Source: Chloroflexota bacterium
GTDB lineage: Bacteria; Chloroflexota; Anaerolineae; DUEN01
Direction of reading: 5' to 3'
Length of the DNA stretch: 42,300 nucleotides
Assembly (NCBI GenBank): GCA_013152435.1
Contig: JAADGJ010000038.1
Coordinates: forward strand, 1 to 42,300
Part shown: positions 15,034 to 23,655 of the stretch, piece by piece
Numbering within the stretch: position 1 is the stretch's first letter
How the letters are laid out: each line of letters opens with the position of its first letter
Notes under the pieces: model-generated
Told to the model about the DNA's origin: nothing
What the model saw: the letters and a program-made list of their open reading frames with translations, nothing else
The model's database searches: none
Program-made: the position numbers and the translations under genes

Positions 15034-16033
15034 GGGGATACTCCCGGGCTGCACGCACCAGCGCGTGCAAGTTCTCAGGCGGCGTCGCCTTGGGGATCTC
15101 GCATCCGCCGGAGAGGATGATGCCGTAACCGCCCGCCGCCCGGATCGCCGCCTGGCCTGCCTGATATACGGATTCGGGCGTGCCCTCCAGCAGGTATTCG
15201 ACGGTATCCACGTTTCCCTTCAGGCAGACATCATCTCCCAGGCGGCGGCGCGCCAGACCGAGGTCGGCCTCCAGGTTGTAGATGTCAGCGCCCAGGCCGG
15301 CAAAGGAGGGCAGGAGGTGTCTCGTATCACCGCAGGCGTGATACTTCACCTTGACCCCGGCCCGCTGCAGCGCTCGACACACCTGGCTCATATAGGGACG
15401 GCTGAAGGCCTCGTAGAGTTGGGGCGAGATGAGCGAGGCCACCGCATCGCCCGCCCCGATGATGTCGGCGCCGGCGGCCGCCTGGGCCAGCCCGAAGCGG
15501 ATCTCCATCTCCACGGCGAAGGCGAGCATGTCCCGCACGAAGTCGGGCCGATCGATCATGTCCAGCATCGTCTGCTGTAGCCCGTGGAGGACGGTCACCT
15601 CCTGGAAGGGGGACTCGATCCAGCCCAGGATGGCGCGCTGACCGCCCACCCGCTCCCGGAACAGGCGCACGGCCTCGATGCGGTCACGCGTGCGCTCGGA
15701 TCGCTCCGGATCGGGCATCTCCAGCCGGGCCAGGTCGGCCGGATCCCGGATCAGCGGCTCGGTGGCGGAGGGTACACCGTCCTCCGGGAAGTTGCACTTC
15801 GCACCGCAGGCGTGTGCCTCTCGTACCGGATCCGAGCAGACGGTGACGATGTCCAGATCATACTCCTCCGCCGCGGCGCATTGAGCCTCCACCAGAAGCC
15901 TGGCATCCCGGACGTAGCGATCGTACGGGACGCCGATGTGTGCGGCCGCAAAGGTCATCAGCAACGGCCCGGCGGGGATCTCCGTCCCTCGCACTCCATC
16001 GATAGCCGACATCACCCGCTCGTATCCGTTCAT
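15026..16033 (-). CDS. Uroporphyrinogen decarboxylase-family protein (MtaA/CmuA-like)
   Basis: A 335-residue UroD-superfamily barrel. The zinc pattern is complete: HACGDTRHLLP supplies His-x-Cys and a late ILSGGCEIP supplies the third ligand, as in MtaA-type methylcobamide:CoM methyltransferases. A further GNVDTVEYLLEGTPE segment is typical of the family. It is flanked by UbiE and UbiX genes with overlapping or near-overlapping ends, so it is co-transcribed with them, though no link to quinone synthesis is known to me. ATG 16033 has GAGAGGTGA upstream and gives the normal MNGYERVMSAI start; ATG 16048 (ATGA overlap with ubiE) is the alternative. Confidence 0.85.
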   Translation of the reverse strand: MNGYERVMSAIDGVRGTEIPAGPLLMTFAAAHIGVPYDRYVRDARLLVEAQCAAAEEYDLDIVTVCSDPVREAHACGAKCNFPEDGVPSATEPLIRDPADLARLEMPDPERSERTRDRIEAVRLFRERVGGQRAILGWIESPFQEVTVLHGLQQTMLDMIDRPDFVRDMLAFAVEMEIRFGLAQAAAGADIIGAGDAVASLISPQLYEAFSRPYMSQVCRALQRAGVKVKYHACGDTRHLLPSFAGLGADIYNLEADLGLARRRLGDDVCLKGNVDTVEYLLEGTPESVYQAGQAAIRAAGGYGIILSGGCEIPKATPPENLHALVRAAREYPHD

Positions 16034-16044
16034 GGGCTCACCTC

Positions 16045-16764
16045 TCATTTGATTCCCATGTGGATCGCCACCGTCCCCAGCATCAGCCGGCGATAACGCA
16101 CGTGCCGCAGCCCGACGGATTCCATGAGCGCCTTCAGCTCGTCAGGGGCGAGGAACCGCTCGGTGGAGTGGGGCAGGTAGGCATACGCATCCGGTCGTCC
16201 CGTGATCAGCCCGCCGATGAGGGGGACCAGGCGGAAGAAGTAGATCCGATACAAGGCTCCCCACAAGCCGTCGGCCGGTGGGGTGATCTCCAGGCAGATG
16301 ATCCGGCCGCCCGGCCGAGCCACCCGTCGTTGCTCGGCGAAGGTCGCCTCAAGGTCGACCACATTGCGCATGCCAAACCCCGACGTCACCACATCGAACG
16401 TGTCGTCGGGAAACGGCAGCCGACAGGCGTCTCCCCCCACGAAGGCCATGCGGCCGAGGTTTCGCTTGCGCTGTCCCACCCGCATCATCTCGAGGGTGAA
16501 GTCCACGCCGACCACTTGAGCGTCGGGGACCTGACGCAGGGCTTCGTAGCCGATGTCGCCCGTGCCGGTGGCGACGTCCAGAAGGCGGCCGCCCGGCGGC
16601 AGTTGGGCGATCTCGATCACATAGCGGCGCCAGGCTTGATCTCGTCCGCCGGTCATCAGGCGGTTCATGAGGTCATACCGGGCGGCGATGGCGGCGAACA
16701 TGCGGTTGACGTATGTGGCCTTGTCTTCCCCTTCCGGGAAGGGTGGTTGTGAGGACATGTGCAT
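16045..16764 (-). CDS. ubiE: UbiE/MenG quinone C-methyltransferase
   Basis: A 239-residue SAM-dependent methyltransferase. Family signatures are YVNRMFAAIAARYDLMNRLM near the N-terminus, the SAM loop LLDVATGTGDIGYEAL, and TSGFGMRNV, the second UbiE/COQ5 signature. It methylates demethylmenaquinone to menaquinone (or the ubiquinone precursor). An adjacent ubiX gene supports a quinone role, and menaquinone is expected in Chloroflexota, so a MenG function is likely. Start ATG 16764 is preceded by GAAGG; ATG 16758 is possible. It follows the GNAT gene by 57 bp. Confidence 0.93.
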   Translation of the reverse strand: MHMSSQPPFPEGEDKATYVNRMFAAIAARYDLMNRLMTGGRDQAWRRYVIEIAQLPPGGRLLDVATGTGDIGYEALRQVPDAQVVGVDFTLEMMRVGQRKRNLGRMAFVGGDACRLPFPDDTFDVVTSGFGMRNVVDLEATFAEQRRVARPGGRIICLEITPPADGLWGALYRIYFFRLVPLIGGLITGRPDAYAYLPHSTERFLAPDELKALMESVGLRHVRYRRLMLGTVAIHMGIK

Positions 16765-16821
16765 GGCGCCTTCGAGTCGGACGGGTGGAAGCGTCGGATC
16801 GCGGGGCCCGTTTGGCCGGGA

Positions 16822-18030
16822 TCAGAACCAGTCGAGCCCTGCGATGTAGGCCGCCTGGGGCGGAAACAGGACGTTTAGCAACGGCCGGGCGATCTCCGGG
16901 ATGGCCACGTCGGGATCTTCTGCGATATCCTCCACGGATCGAAATCCCAGCACCAGCTGGATCAACCGATCTTGCGGGACGCGGCAGGTGTAGCCTACGG
17001 TGGGGGCCGTCTCCCGCACGACGACGCGGCTGTATCGGCAGAACAGGGCGATGGTTCCCATATCCGTCACCAGATTCACCCGGCCGCGCCAGTCTTGCAT
17101 GGGGGAGCGTAGGAAGCGAGCGCTGAGTTCGTCCTGGATCTTCGTCATCGCCTGCTCCAGGTTGACAAACCGGGCCATCCATCCGCCGGCGGGCGACGTC
17201 CTCTCGATCAGCGTGACCCGGCAGGCTCTGCGCAGCCAACGCACCAGGGGATCGTCCCGAGCTACGTTGATCCGGATCGTCTCCGAGCGGTCCCCGAGGG
17301 AGTCGGCGATATGGCGTATCAGGGCATAGGCAGCTCCAGAGTTGGCGGCTACCAGCTCGATCACCTCGTCGGGACGGTGCTCCGAGACGATGGCGTAGCC
17401 CTGCACCCGTCCCTTGCCGTTGGTCGCTGCCCAGGCGGGGCGGGGAACCTCCAGGAACCAGCGCCAGTGCGCCTTCTGCCGAACGAGCGACCCGGGCCTC
17501 TGTCCCCACGTCGCGTGGTACAGCCTGGCCAGTACAGGGATATCCGCGATCGAGATCTTCCGGATGTCGTAGTCTCCCTTCAGGCCACGGGCTTCCTCGA
17601 CGGGGATCAGCAGGTGGGAATGGGGCCAGATGACCGCGTATCCCAGGCGGTTATAGAAATCCCGAATCCCGTCGAGCAGGGAGATGTCGAACCCCTCCTG
17701 GCGCATGAGGTCCAGGGCATCCTGCAGCAGGGCGGAGGCATGTCCCTGGCCTCGGGCGTCGGGGGCTGTGCAGACGCCTCCAATGCCTCCCATACGCCAC
17801 TCGGCCGACCCAAGTCGCATGGTCCGCTCGATGATCCACAGATGGGATACGATGCGTCCCCCCACCATCCGCACGCGTATCCGTCCCGGTTCATAGCTGG
17901 GGTGAGCGAGCACCCGGCTGATCTTTCGGTCTATGGCCTCATCAGAACCGCCGTTGCTGAAAGCCTCCAATGTCAGTCGGGTTGCCTCGCGTAGCTCGAT
18001 TTCTGAACGGATGCCGCGAGTTTCGATCAT
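16822..18030 (-). CDS. Eis-like GNAT N-acetyltransferase with SCP2-like C-terminal domain
   Basis: A 402-residue protein with the Eis (enhanced intracellular survival) layout: an N-terminal GNAT domain with the acetyl-CoA loop VCTAPDARGQGHASAL (about 86-101) and DFYNRLGY, a second degenerate GNAT domain in the middle and a C-terminal sterol-carrier-like domain (from about 295) ending in LDWF, a free C-terminal carboxylate being used by the family in catalysis. It probably acetylates an amine; the substrate is unknown. ATG 18030 overlaps the TGA of the phosphorylase gene by one base; a TTG at 18033 is also open. Part of the overlapping run from 20086. Confidence 0.85.
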   Translation of the reverse strand: MIETRGIRSEIELREATRLTLEAFSNGGSDEAIDRKISRVLAHPSYEPGRIRVRMVGGRIVSHLWIIERTMRLGSAEWRMGGIGGVCTAPDARGQGHASALLQDALDLMRQEGFDISLLDGIRDFYNRLGYAVIWPHSHLLIPVEEARGLKGDYDIRKISIADIPVLARLYHATWGQRPGSLVRQKAHWRWFLEVPRPAWAATNGKGRVQGYAIVSEHRPDEVIELVAANSGAAYALIRHIADSLGDRSETIRINVARDDPLVRWLRRACRVTLIERTSPAGGWMARFVNLEQAMTKIQDELSARFLRSPMQDWRGRVNLVTDMGTIALFCRYSRVVVRETAPTVGYTCRVPQDRLIQLVLGFRSVEDIAEDPDVAIPEIARPLLNVLFPPQAAYIAGLDWF

Positions 18031-18809
18031 CAACGCTCCACTAGAGGATGGCGGTCTTGTGTTCCCGTACCCGCCTGTTGACAGTCACATGTGGGCTCTC
18101 CCACCAGTGCCAGAGCCACTTGGGGCAATGCCTCCAGAACGATCTTCAGCGTGTTGCGGACGGCTCCCGTCTCGGGCTCGGGGGGCAGGTCTGCCGAGTG
18201 ATCGGTGACGGTGACCAGCCCACCGTAGCATAGGCCCAGCTCCTTGGCCAGGGCGGCCTCGGGGACCAGATTCTGTCCGATCACGTCGCCGCCCCATGCC
18301 CGGTACATCCGGGCTTCCGCTTTCGTCTCCCGGCGAGGGCCGTCCACAGCCAGGTAGGTGCCGCCGTCTATAGCCCCCGGCAGAGCCTCCTGCAGCACGG
18401 AGCGAATCTGGGGACAAAACGCCGGATCCTGTCCGATCCCTCCGATGCCCTGCTCCTCGAACAGGGTGGTCGGCTGATGGTGGGCATGATCGATGTAATC
18501 ATCCACGATCAGCGTGTCCCCGCGATGCAGGAATCGGCTCAGCGCCACGCCCGCATCCCACCCGATCACGCGCTGGACGTCTAGCTGTCGGGCGGCCCAC
18601 ACCGTCGCCCTCGGGTCCAGCCGTGTGGGCAGCCCGAAGTAGGGCTGCACCAGGAGGGCGGGGCCGCCCGGCCGGGATCGCTCCGCAATGGGCCCGATGG
18701 CTCCCCAGGGCGTGTCCACGGTGTGTTCGGCCACCACCGGGCCCAGCGCCTCCAGCGCCGGAGGGGGGATTGTGATGGCTACCAACAGGAGCACCCGTGC
18801 CTCGCTCAT
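18030..18809 (-). CDS. MTAP/PNP-family nucleoside phosphorylase
   Basis: A 259-residue member of the 5'-methylthioadenosine / purine nucleoside phosphorylase family, which cleaves a nucleoside with phosphate to a free base and ribose-1-phosphate. Signatures are VDGPRRETKAEARMYRAWG and the following VPEAALAKELGLCYGGLVTVTDHSAD. The TD after the LVTV strand is the position where Asp favours 6-aminopurines such as methylthioadenosine. The N-terminal phosphate loop is not obviously conserved, so activity is likely but unproven. ATG 18809 overlaps the stop of the oxidoreductase gene as ATGA, and its own stop overlaps the GNAT start: three genes translated in one coupled run. Confidence 0.82.
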   Translation of the reverse strand: MSEARVLLLVAITIPPPALEALGPVVAEHTVDTPWGAIGPIAERSRPGGPALLVQPYFGLPTRLDPRATVWAARQLDVQRVIGWDAGVALSRFLHRGDTLIVDDYIDHAHHQPTTLFEEQGIGGIGQDPAFCPQIRSVLQEALPGAIDGGTYLAVDGPRRETKAEARMYRAWGGDVIGQNLVPEAALAKELGLCYGGLVTVTDHSADLPPEPETGAVRNTLKIVLEALPQVALALVGEPTCDCQQAGTGTQDRHPLVER

Positions 18810-20086
18810 GCCTCCCCCGCGATCACTTCTGCTTCCACTTGCCCGGCGTATTCTGCCATATCCACCACTCGTCCGGTCTGGCGCGCCTCCTCGGCGGCGA
18901 ATGCCATCAGATGGCTCTGCAGCGAGGCCCGAGCCGAGCTGAGCACCTCCCGCCCGGGATTGCGCACCGCCTCCACAAAGGCGTTCATCAGGCCGGTGTC
19001 GCCGCCGCCATGCCCGCCGCCGATGCGTCCTGGCCGGATGACGTCCTCGCGCCCGGTGACGTGATCGTAGAGGATGATCTCGTTCTCCGCCGCGTTCCCT
19101 CGCAGCGTACCACGGGAGCCGTCATATCGCATTGTGCGGCCTTCCTTATGGGAATGGCCGTGCATGGTGAACACGACGGTAACGTCGTTCTCGAACTCCA
19201 TGGCCACGACCTGGTGGTCGACCACGTTGTTGTCACAACGGTAGACGCAACGGCCGTAGGGCCCTTCCTGCAGCGCCTTCAGCCGGGCTTCCATGCTGGT
19301 GTCCAGGGAGATCACGGAGACGGGCCAGCCGGTGTACTCGGTGAGGTAGATGCGCGGCGCGTAGAAGGGACAATCGTTCTCGATGGGGCAGCCGTCCGTG
19401 CACCGCTCCGGGATCTCCGGTCCTACTCGGTCGGGGCGGAAGAGGGTCAGGGAGCCGAAGGAGGAGATGCGCAGGCATCGGGTGCCTAGCGTCCACGCCA
19501 GGATATCCAGATCATGGCAGGATTTCGTCAGGATCATCGGGCTGGAGGTCTGGCTGTTGCGCCAGTTGCCCCGCACGAACGAGTGAGCCATGTGCCAGTA
19601 GACCACGTTCTCCTTGTGCTCAACGGTCATCACGTCGCCCAGGCGCCCGGATTGCACCGCCTCCTGCACCGCGATGAAGAAGGGGGTGTACCGCAGCACG
19701 TGGCAGATCTGGAGGATACGGTCGGCTTTCTCGGCCGCGCGCACCAGGCGCACGCAGTCGTGCGGGGTCGTGGCCATGGGCTTCTCCAGCAGCACGTGGT
19801 ATCCCAGCTCCAGCGCGGGGATCGTAGAGGCCACATGGTCACGATCCATCGTGCAGTTGACCAGCGCGGGCGCCAGCTGGCCCTGGGCGTAGAGGTCCTC
19901 CCAGGAGGCGAATTGACGCTCCGGCGGGATGTTGTGTTGCCTGGCGAAGTGCTCTCTTCGCTCCGCGATGGGCTCGGCAACCGCCACGAATTTGAGTCGG
20001 TGTGGATAGCGGAGCGCGTAGGCCCCGTAGGCTTCGCGTCCCCGATTCCCGGCTCCGACCAGTACCGCTTCGACCGGCTGCGACAT
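18806..20086 (-). CDS. Gfo/Idh/MocA-family oxidoreductase with cysteine motif
   Basis: A 426-residue NAD(P)-dependent dehydrogenase-like protein, typically acting on sugars or cyclitols. The Rossmann loop is VGAGNRGREAYG and the family EKPMA motif follows (LLEKPMATTPHD). In the C-terminal half lies CTDGCPIENDC, followed later by CVYRCDN, a four-or-more-cysteine set suggesting a bound metal or Fe-S site; the paralogue at 32440-33678 has the same arrangement. First gene of an overlapping run with the MTAP-like and GNAT genes. ATG 20086 has AGGAGGAAAGG upstream. The substrate cannot be read from the sequence. Confidence 0.9.
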   Translation of the reverse strand: MSQPVEAVLVGAGNRGREAYGAYALRYPHRLKFVAVAEPIAERREHFARQHNIPPERQFASWEDLYAQGQLAPALVNCTMDRDHVASTIPALELGYHVLLEKPMATTPHDCVRLVRAAEKADRILQICHVLRYTPFFIAVQEAVQSGRLGDVMTVEHKENVVYWHMAHSFVRGNWRNSQTSSPMILTKSCHDLDILAWTLGTRCLRISSFGSLTLFRPDRVGPEIPERCTDGCPIENDCPFYAPRIYLTEYTGWPVSVISLDTSMEARLKALQEGPYGRCVYRCDNNVVDHQVVAMEFENDVTVVFTMHGHSHKEGRTMRYDGSRGTLRGNAAENEIILYDHVTGREDVIRPGRIGGGHGGGDTGLMNAFVEAVRNPGREVLSSARASLQSHLMAFAAEEARQTGRVVDMAEYAGQVEAEVIAGEA

Positions 20087-20203
20087 GTCCTTTCCTCCTG
20101 TGCAACAGAATTATGCACTATAAAGTGGATATCGCGCAACTCCCCAGAATGCCCGGTGGTGTATTCCCACGGGACATATGGGGCTTCATTTGCGAGCGCC
20201 GGC

Positions 20204-20212
20204 ATTATATCA
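20204..20212 (-). promoter_or_regulatory. Extended -10 promoter of the oxidoreductase run
   Basis: Minus strand: TGATATAAT, an extended -10 (TGn before a perfect TATAAT, 20209-20204). The -35 region is weak (GTCGCA at 17 bases). Predicted start near 20197, leaving about 110 nt of leader before ATG 20086. Confidence 0.5.
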
Positions 20213-20248
20213 TATTCCTCTGCAGATGCGACGTTGGTGGCACCGTTT

Positions 20249-20277
20249 TTGACATTTTCTCCTCCCATGCCTATGCT
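20249..20277 (+). promoter_or_regulatory. Promoter of the ChbG-like gene
   Basis: Perfect TTGACA (20249-20254), 17-base spacer, TATGCT (20272-20277; four of six). The start near 20284 leaves about 68 nt before ATG 20352. It is divergent from the oxidoreductase promoter. Confidence 0.65.
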
Positions 20278-20351
20278 TCGGTGGCCTTGGAGGGCCGTTC
20301 GGGCGTGCCCTTTCGAGGTCTGGAGATCATCTTCTGAATGCGGAGGTATCC

Positions 20352-21257
20352 ATGAATCCCTTCTTGGCCCGTTTGGGGTTTTCCCCTGACGATCGTGTGG
20401 TGATCTTCCACGCCGATGATTTGGGGATGTGCCATGCGGCCAACACCGCCTTTGCCGATATCGCGGAGGCGGCTCCGGTGGCCTGCGGCTCGGTGATGAT
20501 GCCCTGTCCCTGGGTCAACGAGACGATCCGATGGGCCCACGCGCATCCGAAGGCGGACGTGGGCATTCACTTGACGTTGACCAGCGAGTGGTCTCTGTAT
20601 CGCTGGCGCCCGCTGTCCACGTGCGATCCTCAGAGCGGCTTGTTGGACCATGAGGGGTACTTCTGGCCCGATGTGGAGAGCCTTCATGCGCACATGCAAC
20701 CTGAGGCCGCTATCATCGAGATGCGCGCTCAGGTCGAGCGGGCGCTGGCGGCGGGACTCGATGTCACCCATATCGATACCCACATGGGGGGGATCGTCCA
20801 TCCGGCCTTGCTGTCCGCCTACGTGGAATTGGGGCTGACGTATCGGGTGCCCGTCATGTTGCCGCGCATCCGGCGCGAGCAGGTGGAGCGGTATGGTTTG
20901 TCGCCGGACGTTGTAGAGGCGATCTCGGAGCTTGTGGAGGCTTTGGAGCGGGATGGACGACTCCCGGTCCTGGATCATTTGACGGATCTGTACGACGTGC
21001 CGGGGGACAGCCGAAAGGAGCGATACAAGTTCTTGGTGAAGGAGCTCCCGCCGGGATTGACCCATCTGATCTATCATGCGGCTCGCCCGGGAGACGAGGT
21101 TCGGGCCATCGCTCCGGAGGATGATTGGAGTGGCCGGGTCGCTGATTGGGAGGTCTTCTCAGATCCCGAGTTCTGGAGCTGGCTGGCGGAGAACGGCATC
21201 CATGTCATCGGGTATCGGACGTTGCGGGACCTCTTGCGCGGGGAGGCCTCCACATGA
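20352..21257 (+). CDS. ChbG/HpnK (YdjC)-family carbohydrate deacetylase
   Basis: A 301-residue metal-dependent deacetylase of the YdjC/ChbG family, which removes acetyl groups from N-acetylated sugars such as chitooligosaccharides. The metal-site motifs are FHADDLGMCHAAN (Asp pair, residues about 20-32), VGIHLTLTSEW and THIDTHMGG, with a late LIYHA strand. Size and motif order match the family. ATG 20352 has GGAGGT six bases upstream. No other chitin or GlcNAc gene is adjacent, although a ROK kinase gene is in the same window. The substrate is inferred only from the family. Confidence 0.9.
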   Translation: MNPFLARLGFSPDDRVVIFHADDLGMCHAANTAFADIAEAAPVACGSVMMPCPWVNETIRWAHAHPKADVGIHLTLTSEWSLYRWRPLSTCDPQSGLLDHEGYFWPDVESLHAHMQPEAAIIEMRAQVERALAAGLDVTHIDTHMGGIVHPALLSAYVELGLTYRVPVMLPRIRREQVERYGLSPDVVEAISELVEALERDGRLPVLDHLTDLYDVPGDSRKERYKFLVKELPPGLTHLIYHAARPGDEVRAIAPEDDWSGRVADWEVFSDPEFWSWLAENGIHVIGYRTLRDLLRGEAST

Positions 21258-21284
21258 TTTTGTCACACACGGCACATGTCCGCG

Positions 21285-21313
21285 TTTTACGCACGGGGCT
21301 TTTATGTTATAAT
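21285..21313 (+). promoter_or_regulatory. Putative promoter of the threonine synthase-like gene
   Basis: Perfect TATAAT (21308-21313) with a weak TTTTAC (21285-21290) 17 bases upstream. Predicted start near 21320, about 17 nt before ATG 21337. Confidence 0.5.
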
Positions 21314-21336
21314 CCGCCCGGCTATCCCTTCTGAGC

Positions 21337-22461
21337 ATGTGTGTACAAATGAAGCTGGTCTGCACCCATTGTGGCGCCCGCGAGTCCTGGCCAGCAGATC
21401 AATGGGCCTGCGCCTGCGGCGGCCCTCGTGAGATGGTCGGTCTCCCCCGCTTCGACCCGAAAGCGATCGATTCCTATCGGCCTGGCTTGTGGCGCTACCA
21501 AGCGATGTTACCCCCGTCGCTCACAAGTGATCCGATCACCCTCGGTGAAGGCTGGACCCCTTTGATCTCCGGCGTGTGGGAAGGGGTGGATCTATATTGG
21601 AAGCTGGAAGGGCTCAACCCGACCGGCTCCTTCAAGGATCGGGGCACCGCCCTGGTGATCAATGACATCGTAGCCCGTGGGGTCGATCGGGTGGTGGAGG
21701 ACTCGTCGGGGAACGCGGGCGCCTCGCTGGCGGCCTATGCCGCCCGGGCGGGTGTAAAGGCCCGTGTGTTCGTCCCGGCGTATGCCAGCCCGGCCAAGCA
21801 GGCCCAGATCGCCGTCTACGGCGCCGAGTTGGTGCCGGTGCCTGGCCCCCGCCTGGAGGCCACGCGGGCGGCTGAGGCCGAGGCTGCCGCGGGCGCTGTG
21901 TACGCCAGTCACGTCTGGCATCCGCTGACGCTGGTCGGGATGGCCACCGCCGCCTGGGAGATCTGGGAGCAGTTGGGGCATCGGGTCCCTGACTGGTTCG
22001 TGACGCCGGTGGGGCAGGGCACGCTGTTGTTGGGCGTTTGGAGGGGGTTCCAGGCCCTGCTCACGGCGGGGGTGAGCGATCGACTGCCCCGCCTGGTGGC
22101 CGCTCAGGCGGAGCGATGCGCGCCTCTGGTGACGGCGATGACGGCCGGGCGCAAGGAGGTGGAGGCTGTTCCGGCCCAATCCACCGTTGCGGAGGGGATC
22201 GCCATCGTGCAGCCGGTGCGGGGCCGGGCATTGCTGGCGGCGCTGCGGGAGAGCGATGGCATCGCGCTGGTGGCGACGGAGACGCAGATCTCGGAGGCGC
22301 AGGAGCGACTGGCCCGTGCGGGCCTCTACGTCGAGCCCACATCGGCGACGGCCGCAGCCGTCCTGCCCCAGATACGCCCCTACGTCACCCCCGGGGAGAT
22401 CGTGGTTGTGGCGCTGACGGGATCTGGGTTGAAGAGCCCGCCCAAGGTGGCATCAGAGTGA
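21337..22461 (+). CDS. Threonine synthase-like PLP enzyme
   Basis: A 374-residue fold-type II PLP protein. An N-terminal zinc-ribbon-like module (CTHCG...CACGG) precedes the core, as in many threonine synthases of archaea and deep-branching bacteria. The PLP lysine is in NPTGSFKDRG and the SSGNAGASLAAYAARAG phosphate loop follows. C-terminal LTGSGLKSP is also typical. It should convert O-phosphohomoserine to threonine, but related lyases and ligases share the fold and no thr or hom gene is adjacent. ATG 21337 and ATG 21349 are both possible starts; neither has a clear ribosome binding site and the leader is very short. It precedes an ABC importer by 80 bp. Confidence 0.82.
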   Translation: MCVQMKLVCTHCGARESWPADQWACACGGPREMVGLPRFDPKAIDSYRPGLWRYQAMLPPSLTSDPITLGEGWTPLISGVWEGVDLYWKLEGLNPTGSFKDRGTALVINDIVARGVDRVVEDSSGNAGASLAAYAARAGVKARVFVPAYASPAKQAQIAVYGAELVPVPGPRLEATRAAEAEAAAGAVYASHVWHPLTLVGMATAAWEIWEQLGHRVPDWFVTPVGQGTLLLGVWRGFQALLTAGVSDRLPRLVAAQAERCAPLVTAMTAGRKEVEAVPAQSTVAEGIAIVQPVRGRALLAALRESDGIALVATETQISEAQERLARAGLYVEPTSATAAAVLPQIRPYVTPGEIVVVALTGSGLKSPPKVASE

Positions 22462-22540
22462 CGGGACCCAGAGCACATGGGTGCGTTCATAATCGTAAAC
22501 GTTGGCCGATAGTCATGCTTCAGGAGGAAAGGAGGCTCTT

Positions 22541-23569
22541 ATGCGGCATGTCTTGTCTCTCATCGGGTTGACATTGGCCCTGGCTGTGCTGGTGAGCGCC
22601 TGTGCGCCGCCTGCCGCCCCTCCCGCTCCGGCGGCGCCTGCTGCGGAGGCTACCCCCACTCCGGAGCCCGCCGAAGCCCCCGCGGAGATGCCCACGCTCA
22701 AGATCGGCACCCAACCCTGGATCGGTTACGGCCCCTGGTGGATCGCCAAAGAGAAAGGCTTCTTTGAGGATCATGGTATTCACGTCGAGCTGGTCGACTT
22801 CGTCACCGACCAGGACCTGAATGCCGCATTGGCCGCGGGCCGCTTTGACGGGGCGAACATCGCCACGCATACCTCGGCGTATTTGATCAACGCCGGTGTG
22901 GACCTGAAGCTGGTCCTGCTAGAGGATGCCTCTTTTGAGGCGGATGCCATCATCGCCGGGCCGGGCATCGAGACCATCGCGGACCTGAAGGGCAAGAAGG
23001 TGGCCTTTGAGGAGGGCACAACCAGCGATCTGCTGCTCAGCTATGCGCTGATGCAGAACGGGATGACCAAGGATGATATCGAGGTCGTGCCCATGCCCGC
23101 CGCCGACGCGGGCGCTGCCGTCGTCGCCGGGCGGGTGGATGTCGCCGTCACGTATGAGCCGTACATCTCCGCCGCTCTGGCCCGGGGTGAGGGGTATCGG
23201 ATCATCTACAGTGCGGCCGTCAAGCCCGGGCTCATCGGCGATTTCCTGGCCTTCCCCAAGAACGTGTTGGATGAGAAGGGCGACCAGGTGCGGGCGATGA
23301 TTCTGGCCTGGCAGGATGCCATGGACTTCCTGGATGAGTATCCGGAGGAAGGGCAACGGATTATCGCCGACGCGGTGGGAAGTGATCTTGAGGAATTCAA
23401 GGTCGCGTGGAAGGGGATCAAGCTGTACGATCTAGAGGAGAACAAGGAACAATTCTCCGGTCCCATCCAGGAGACCTATCGAGAGGTGATGCAGGTCTTG
23501 CTGGCCTCGGGGGCGGTCGAGAGCGTGCCGGATCCGGAGGATGTGTTGGATCCGTCCTATCTGCCGTGA
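22541..23569 (+). CDS. ABC transporter substrate-binding lipoprotein (NMT1/SsuA-like)
   Basis: A 342-residue lipoprotein: signal peptide with lipobox VSAC (Cys21), a long Ala/Pro/Glu linker, then a periplasmic-binding fold of the NMT1/SsuA/TauA type (IGTQPWIGYGPWWIAKEKGFFEDHGI, with ADLKGKKVAFEEGT). This group binds nitrate, sulfonates, taurine, pyrimidine precursors or bicarbonate; the ligand is not readable. ATG 22541 has AGGAGG in GGAGGAAAGGAGG upstream; the frame extends to 22502 without a better start. Followed by a strong hairpin and then the permease and ATPase genes of the same importer. Confidence 0.92.
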   Translation: MRHVLSLIGLTLALAVLVSACAPPAAPPAPAAPAAEATPTPEPAEAPAEMPTLKIGTQPWIGYGPWWIAKEKGFFEDHGIHVELVDFVTDQDLNAALAAGRFDGANIATHTSAYLINAGVDLKLVLLEDASFEADAIIAGPGIETIADLKGKKVAFEEGTTSDLLLSYALMQNGMTKDDIEVVPMPAADAGAAVVAGRVDVAVTYEPYISAALARGEGYRIIYSAAVKPGLIGDFLAFPKNVLDEKGDQVRAMILAWQDAMDFLDEYPEEGQRIIADAVGSDLEEFKVAWKGIKLYDLEENKEQFSGPIQETYREVMQVLLASGAVESVPDPEDVLDPSYLP

Positions 23570-23603
23570 GTGTGCAGGTAGATGTGTAGGAGTGAACACC
23601 GGC

Positions 23604-23639
23604 ATGGAGGGCCAAAGCGGGGCACCTTTGGCCCTCCAT
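23604..23639 (+). other. Perfect hairpin between binding-protein and permease genes
   Basis: Arms 23604-23617 and 23626-23639 pair perfectly over 14 bp around an 8-base loop. There is no T-run after it, so it is not a standard terminator. In ABC operons a hairpin after the binding-protein gene commonly protects the upstream mRNA and lowers downstream expression; that role is inferred. Confidence 0.7.
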
Positions 23640-23655
23640 CCTACATCTCCTGTGG

